Source: Archaeoglobaceae archaeon
GTDB taxonomy: Archaea; Halobacteriota; Archaeoglobi; Archaeoglobales; Archaeoglobaceae
Length of the DNA: 64,000 nt
NCBI GenBank assembly: GCA_038734275.1
Contig: JAVYOO010000002.1
Coordinates: 282,911 to 346,910 of the forward strand
Direction: 5' to 3'
The position numbers and the translations under genes are program-made. The notes beneath the pieces are model-generated. The model was not told the DNA's origin. It ran no database searches and saw only the letters and a list, made by a program, of their open reading frames with translations. Within the stretch, counting starts at the first letter, position 1; every line of letters begins with the position of its first letter. Of this stretch, positions 62,479 through 64,000 are shown one piece after another.

Positions 62479-63111
62479 CTACTTTAAAACCATTTTTGTT
62501 TTTGAGAACCAAACGAGAAGATCGAGCTCAGCAACGCTTAGCTTATTTTTAAATGCGATCTCCTGCATTCTCTTCTCTGCCTCAATATATCTCTTTCTGC
62601 TCATGCATTTGTGCTCAACACCGAGCCACCTTAAAATGTGTCTGTCGAGAATTGCAAATTCCTTTTTACCAGTGTTTCTAAGGAAGTGGCTTGCTTCCTT
62701 GAATCCAAAGCCATAGATTTCATTTACAAGCAAGTCTCTTGCTTTCTCGTCTTCAGGAAGTTTTATTTCTTTAAATTTTTTTAGTGCATTCACAATGTAT
62801 AATGCCTTTTTTCTGCTAAATCTTACGCCAGCAGTCCTTAAAAGTTCTTCAATCTCTCTAACCTCAAGCTTTGTGACTTCTTTGTCCTCTAAAAGCTTTT
62901 GAAATCTCAAACCCGCTTTTGCTGAAGAATTCGCTGTTGAAATGCAAAATGCAAGCTCACTCTCTATGGTCGCTTCAAGCTTAAGATCTAAAAAAGGTCT
63001 GAAGTCGAATTTCGTTGCTCCATTATTGCCAAGCTTTTCAAACTCATTGATCCTCCTACGGATCGCATTCCAGACTTCTTCAGAAACCTCTGGGATTTCT
63101 GGCTCAGTCAA
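62479..63111 (-). CDS. ogg: 8-oxoguanine DNA glycosylase, Ogg2-type N-glycosylase/DNA lyase
   Basis: About 210 aa. Helix-hairpin-helix GPD-type glycosylase: [19 protein letters not shown] carries the catalytic lysine and [17 protein letters not shown] the catalytic aspartate. It excises 8-oxoguanine and nicks the abasic site. The frame extends to 63186 but overlaps purM heavily; the only start near the purM stop is TTG 63111, which gives the normal length (~207 aa). I am unsure of the exact start. Confidence 0.85.
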   Translation of the reverse strand: MTEPEIPEVSEEVWNAIRRRINEFEKLGNNGATKFDFRPFLDLKLEATIESELAFCISTANSSAKAGLRFQKLLEDKEVTKLEVREIEELLRTAGVRFSRKKALYIVNALKKFKEIKLPEDEKARDLLVNEIYGFGFKEASHFLRNTGKKEFAILDRHILRWLGVEHKCMSRKRYIEAEKRMQEIAFKNKLSVAELDLLVWFSKTKMVLK

Positions 63112-64000
63112 GTCTGAGATCTTTGACAAAGACTCCTTCTCCCTCTTCAATGTAGCCAACCCTCCTTGCCCCGAATTTTTCAACACAGCTAACCTGATCT
63201 TCGGGAACTATGACAAGGAAACCCATCCCCATGTTGAAAGTTCGATACATCTCAAGTTCATCTACGTTTCCGAGCTTCTGAATAAACCTAAAGATCTCCT
63301 GAGGTTTAAGCGGGGAATCTATGACATATTTTACGTCCTTTCTTAGTCTTTTTAGCTTTCTAAAGGCTCCTCCTGTTATATGAGCGAGTCCGTGAACTTC
63401 ACAGGTCTTGACAATCTCGAGAACTTCCATGTAGATCTTTGCGGGCGTCAATAATTCCTCCCCAATAGTCTTATTCCCGAATTTGTCGAAATAACTAAGC
63501 CCATTCGCCTCAATAACTTTTCTTGCCAAAGTAAGACCATTGCAATGAATCCCGGAGCTCGGAAGAGCCATAATAACGTCGCCAGGCTTTACTGCCTTGC
63601 CTGTTATTATTCGATCCTTTTTAACAACTCCGATTGCTGTCCCCGCCAAATCGAAGCCATTGATCATCTCAGGTAGCGTCGCAGTTTCTCCGCCAACAAG
63701 GGTTATATTAGCAATTCTACAGCCCTCCTCAAGCCCTTTAGCAATTTCTGCAACGATGTTTTCGTCAATTTTTTGCATTGCAATGTAGTCTACCATTGCC
63801 AGTGGCTCTGCACCGATTGCAAGTAAATCATTCACATTCACTGCAACGCAGTCAATGCCGAGAGTGTCGAACTTTTTCATCGCAATCCCCACAAGTATCT
63901 TCGTGCCAACACCATCTGTGGTTATTGCAACACCGTATTCACCCAAATCGACAACTCCAGCGTAATGCGATACGAGAATAGGTTCTCCGAAGCCCTTTCT
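63104..64000 (-). CDS. purM: Phosphoribosylformylglycinamidine cyclo-ligase (5' end outside window)
   Basis: The last 298 codons of PurM, AIR synthetase of purine biosynthesis. The visible part begins [20 protein letters not shown] and includes [78 protein letters not shown] and [16 protein letters not shown]. The active-site Asp/Gly segments are present. It overlaps the glycosylase start by ~8 bp. N-terminal residues lie beyond base 64000. Confidence 0.96.
   Translation of the reverse strand, partial: RKGFGEPILVSHYAGVVDLGEYGVAITTDGVGTKILVGIAMKKFDTLGIDCVAVNVNDLLAIGAEPLAMVDYIAMQKIDENIVAEIAKGLEEGCRIANITLVGGETATLPEMINGFDLAGTAIGVVKKDRIITGKAVKPGDVIMALPSSGIHCNGLTLARKVIEANGLSYFDKFGNKTIGEELLTPAKIYMEVLEIVKTCEVHGLAHITGGAFRKLKRLRKDVKYVIDSPLKPQEIFRFIQKLGNVDELEMYRTFNMGMGFLVIVPEDQVSCVEKFGARRVGYIEEGEGVFVKDLRLD

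Overview
The window reads as a chromosomal segment of a hyperthermophilic euryarchaeon, most likely a member of the Archaeoglobales. Supporting signs are a reverse gyrase, RadA, a CDC48-type AAA ATPase, ABCE1, MfnA, geranylgeranyl-reductase-family and DUF35/DUF166/DUF2148 proteins. The heat-shock operon HSR1-CDC48-Hsp20 carries exactly the CTAAC-N5-GTTAG operator described for Archaeoglobus fulgidus. A divergent katG/fur pair, a stand-alone 5S rRNA gene, and beta-oxidation and electron-transfer-flavoprotein genes fit the same group. I cannot name the species. Gene density is high, with many 1-16 bp overlaps. Many genes have a TATA-like box about 25 bp before the start codon, which indicates leaderless transcripts; I used this to move several starts inward from the longest open frame.

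Layout. 1-3.0 kb (minus strand): ahcY (partial), an AK6/Fap7-like kinase, hisC, a 49-aa conserved ORF and mfnA. 3.05-4.5 kb (plus): mobA-moaA. 4.5-8.7 kb (minus): a BtpA-like barrel, UPF0248, a winged-helix regulator, a SUMT methyltransferase, an AmrS-type radical SAM enzyme and a GalT-like protein. 8.8-13.7 kb: hisS, then the Trk potassium system, TatC and a small basic protein. 13.8-16.5 kb: katG and a divergent Fur-family regulator around a PerR-like operator.

16.6-28.2 kb is a nitrogen-assimilation island: glnA, a ribbon-helix-helix regulator, amt-glnK, and an operon for a split archaeal glutamate synthase (four-cluster ferredoxin, FAD oxidoreductase, class II amidotransferase, ferredoxin/FMN synthase subunit, GXGXG subunit). 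It continues with a frameshifted class I amidotransferase and a second, divergent FMN synthase-like protein. The regulator/amt intergenic region has striking mirror symmetry and is the best candidate here for an undescribed control system.

28.3-31.7 kb: heat-shock operon. 31.8-32.5 kb: a decayed enoyl-CoA hydratase. 32.6-35.7 kb: aminotransferase, acetyltransferase, membrane protein, 5S rRNA, PEBP protein and UPF0235. 35.7-46.8 kb is a catabolic island: aldehyde:ferredoxin oxidoreductase, iron alcohol dehydrogenase, SCP2-domain protein, glutaryl-CoA-dehydrogenase-like enzyme, thiolase + DUF35, EtfBA, an ACT regulator and an ADP-forming acyl-CoA synthetase. Together these could oxidise alcohols, aldehydes or acyl-CoAs with ATP gain.

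46.8-64 kb: tRNA-Arg, a RibA with a degenerate RibB half, ABCE1, SWIM and DUF2150-like proteins, RadA, a DUF2148 protein and a secreted pectinacetylesterase-family protein. These are followed by reverse gyrase with a divergent geranylgeranyl-reductase-like flavoprotein, an HD-domain protein, DUF166, DUF362, a 2,4-dienoyl-CoA-reductase-like flavoenzyme, an Ogg-type DNA glycosylase and purM (partial). I found no CRISPR array, insertion sequence or prophage.
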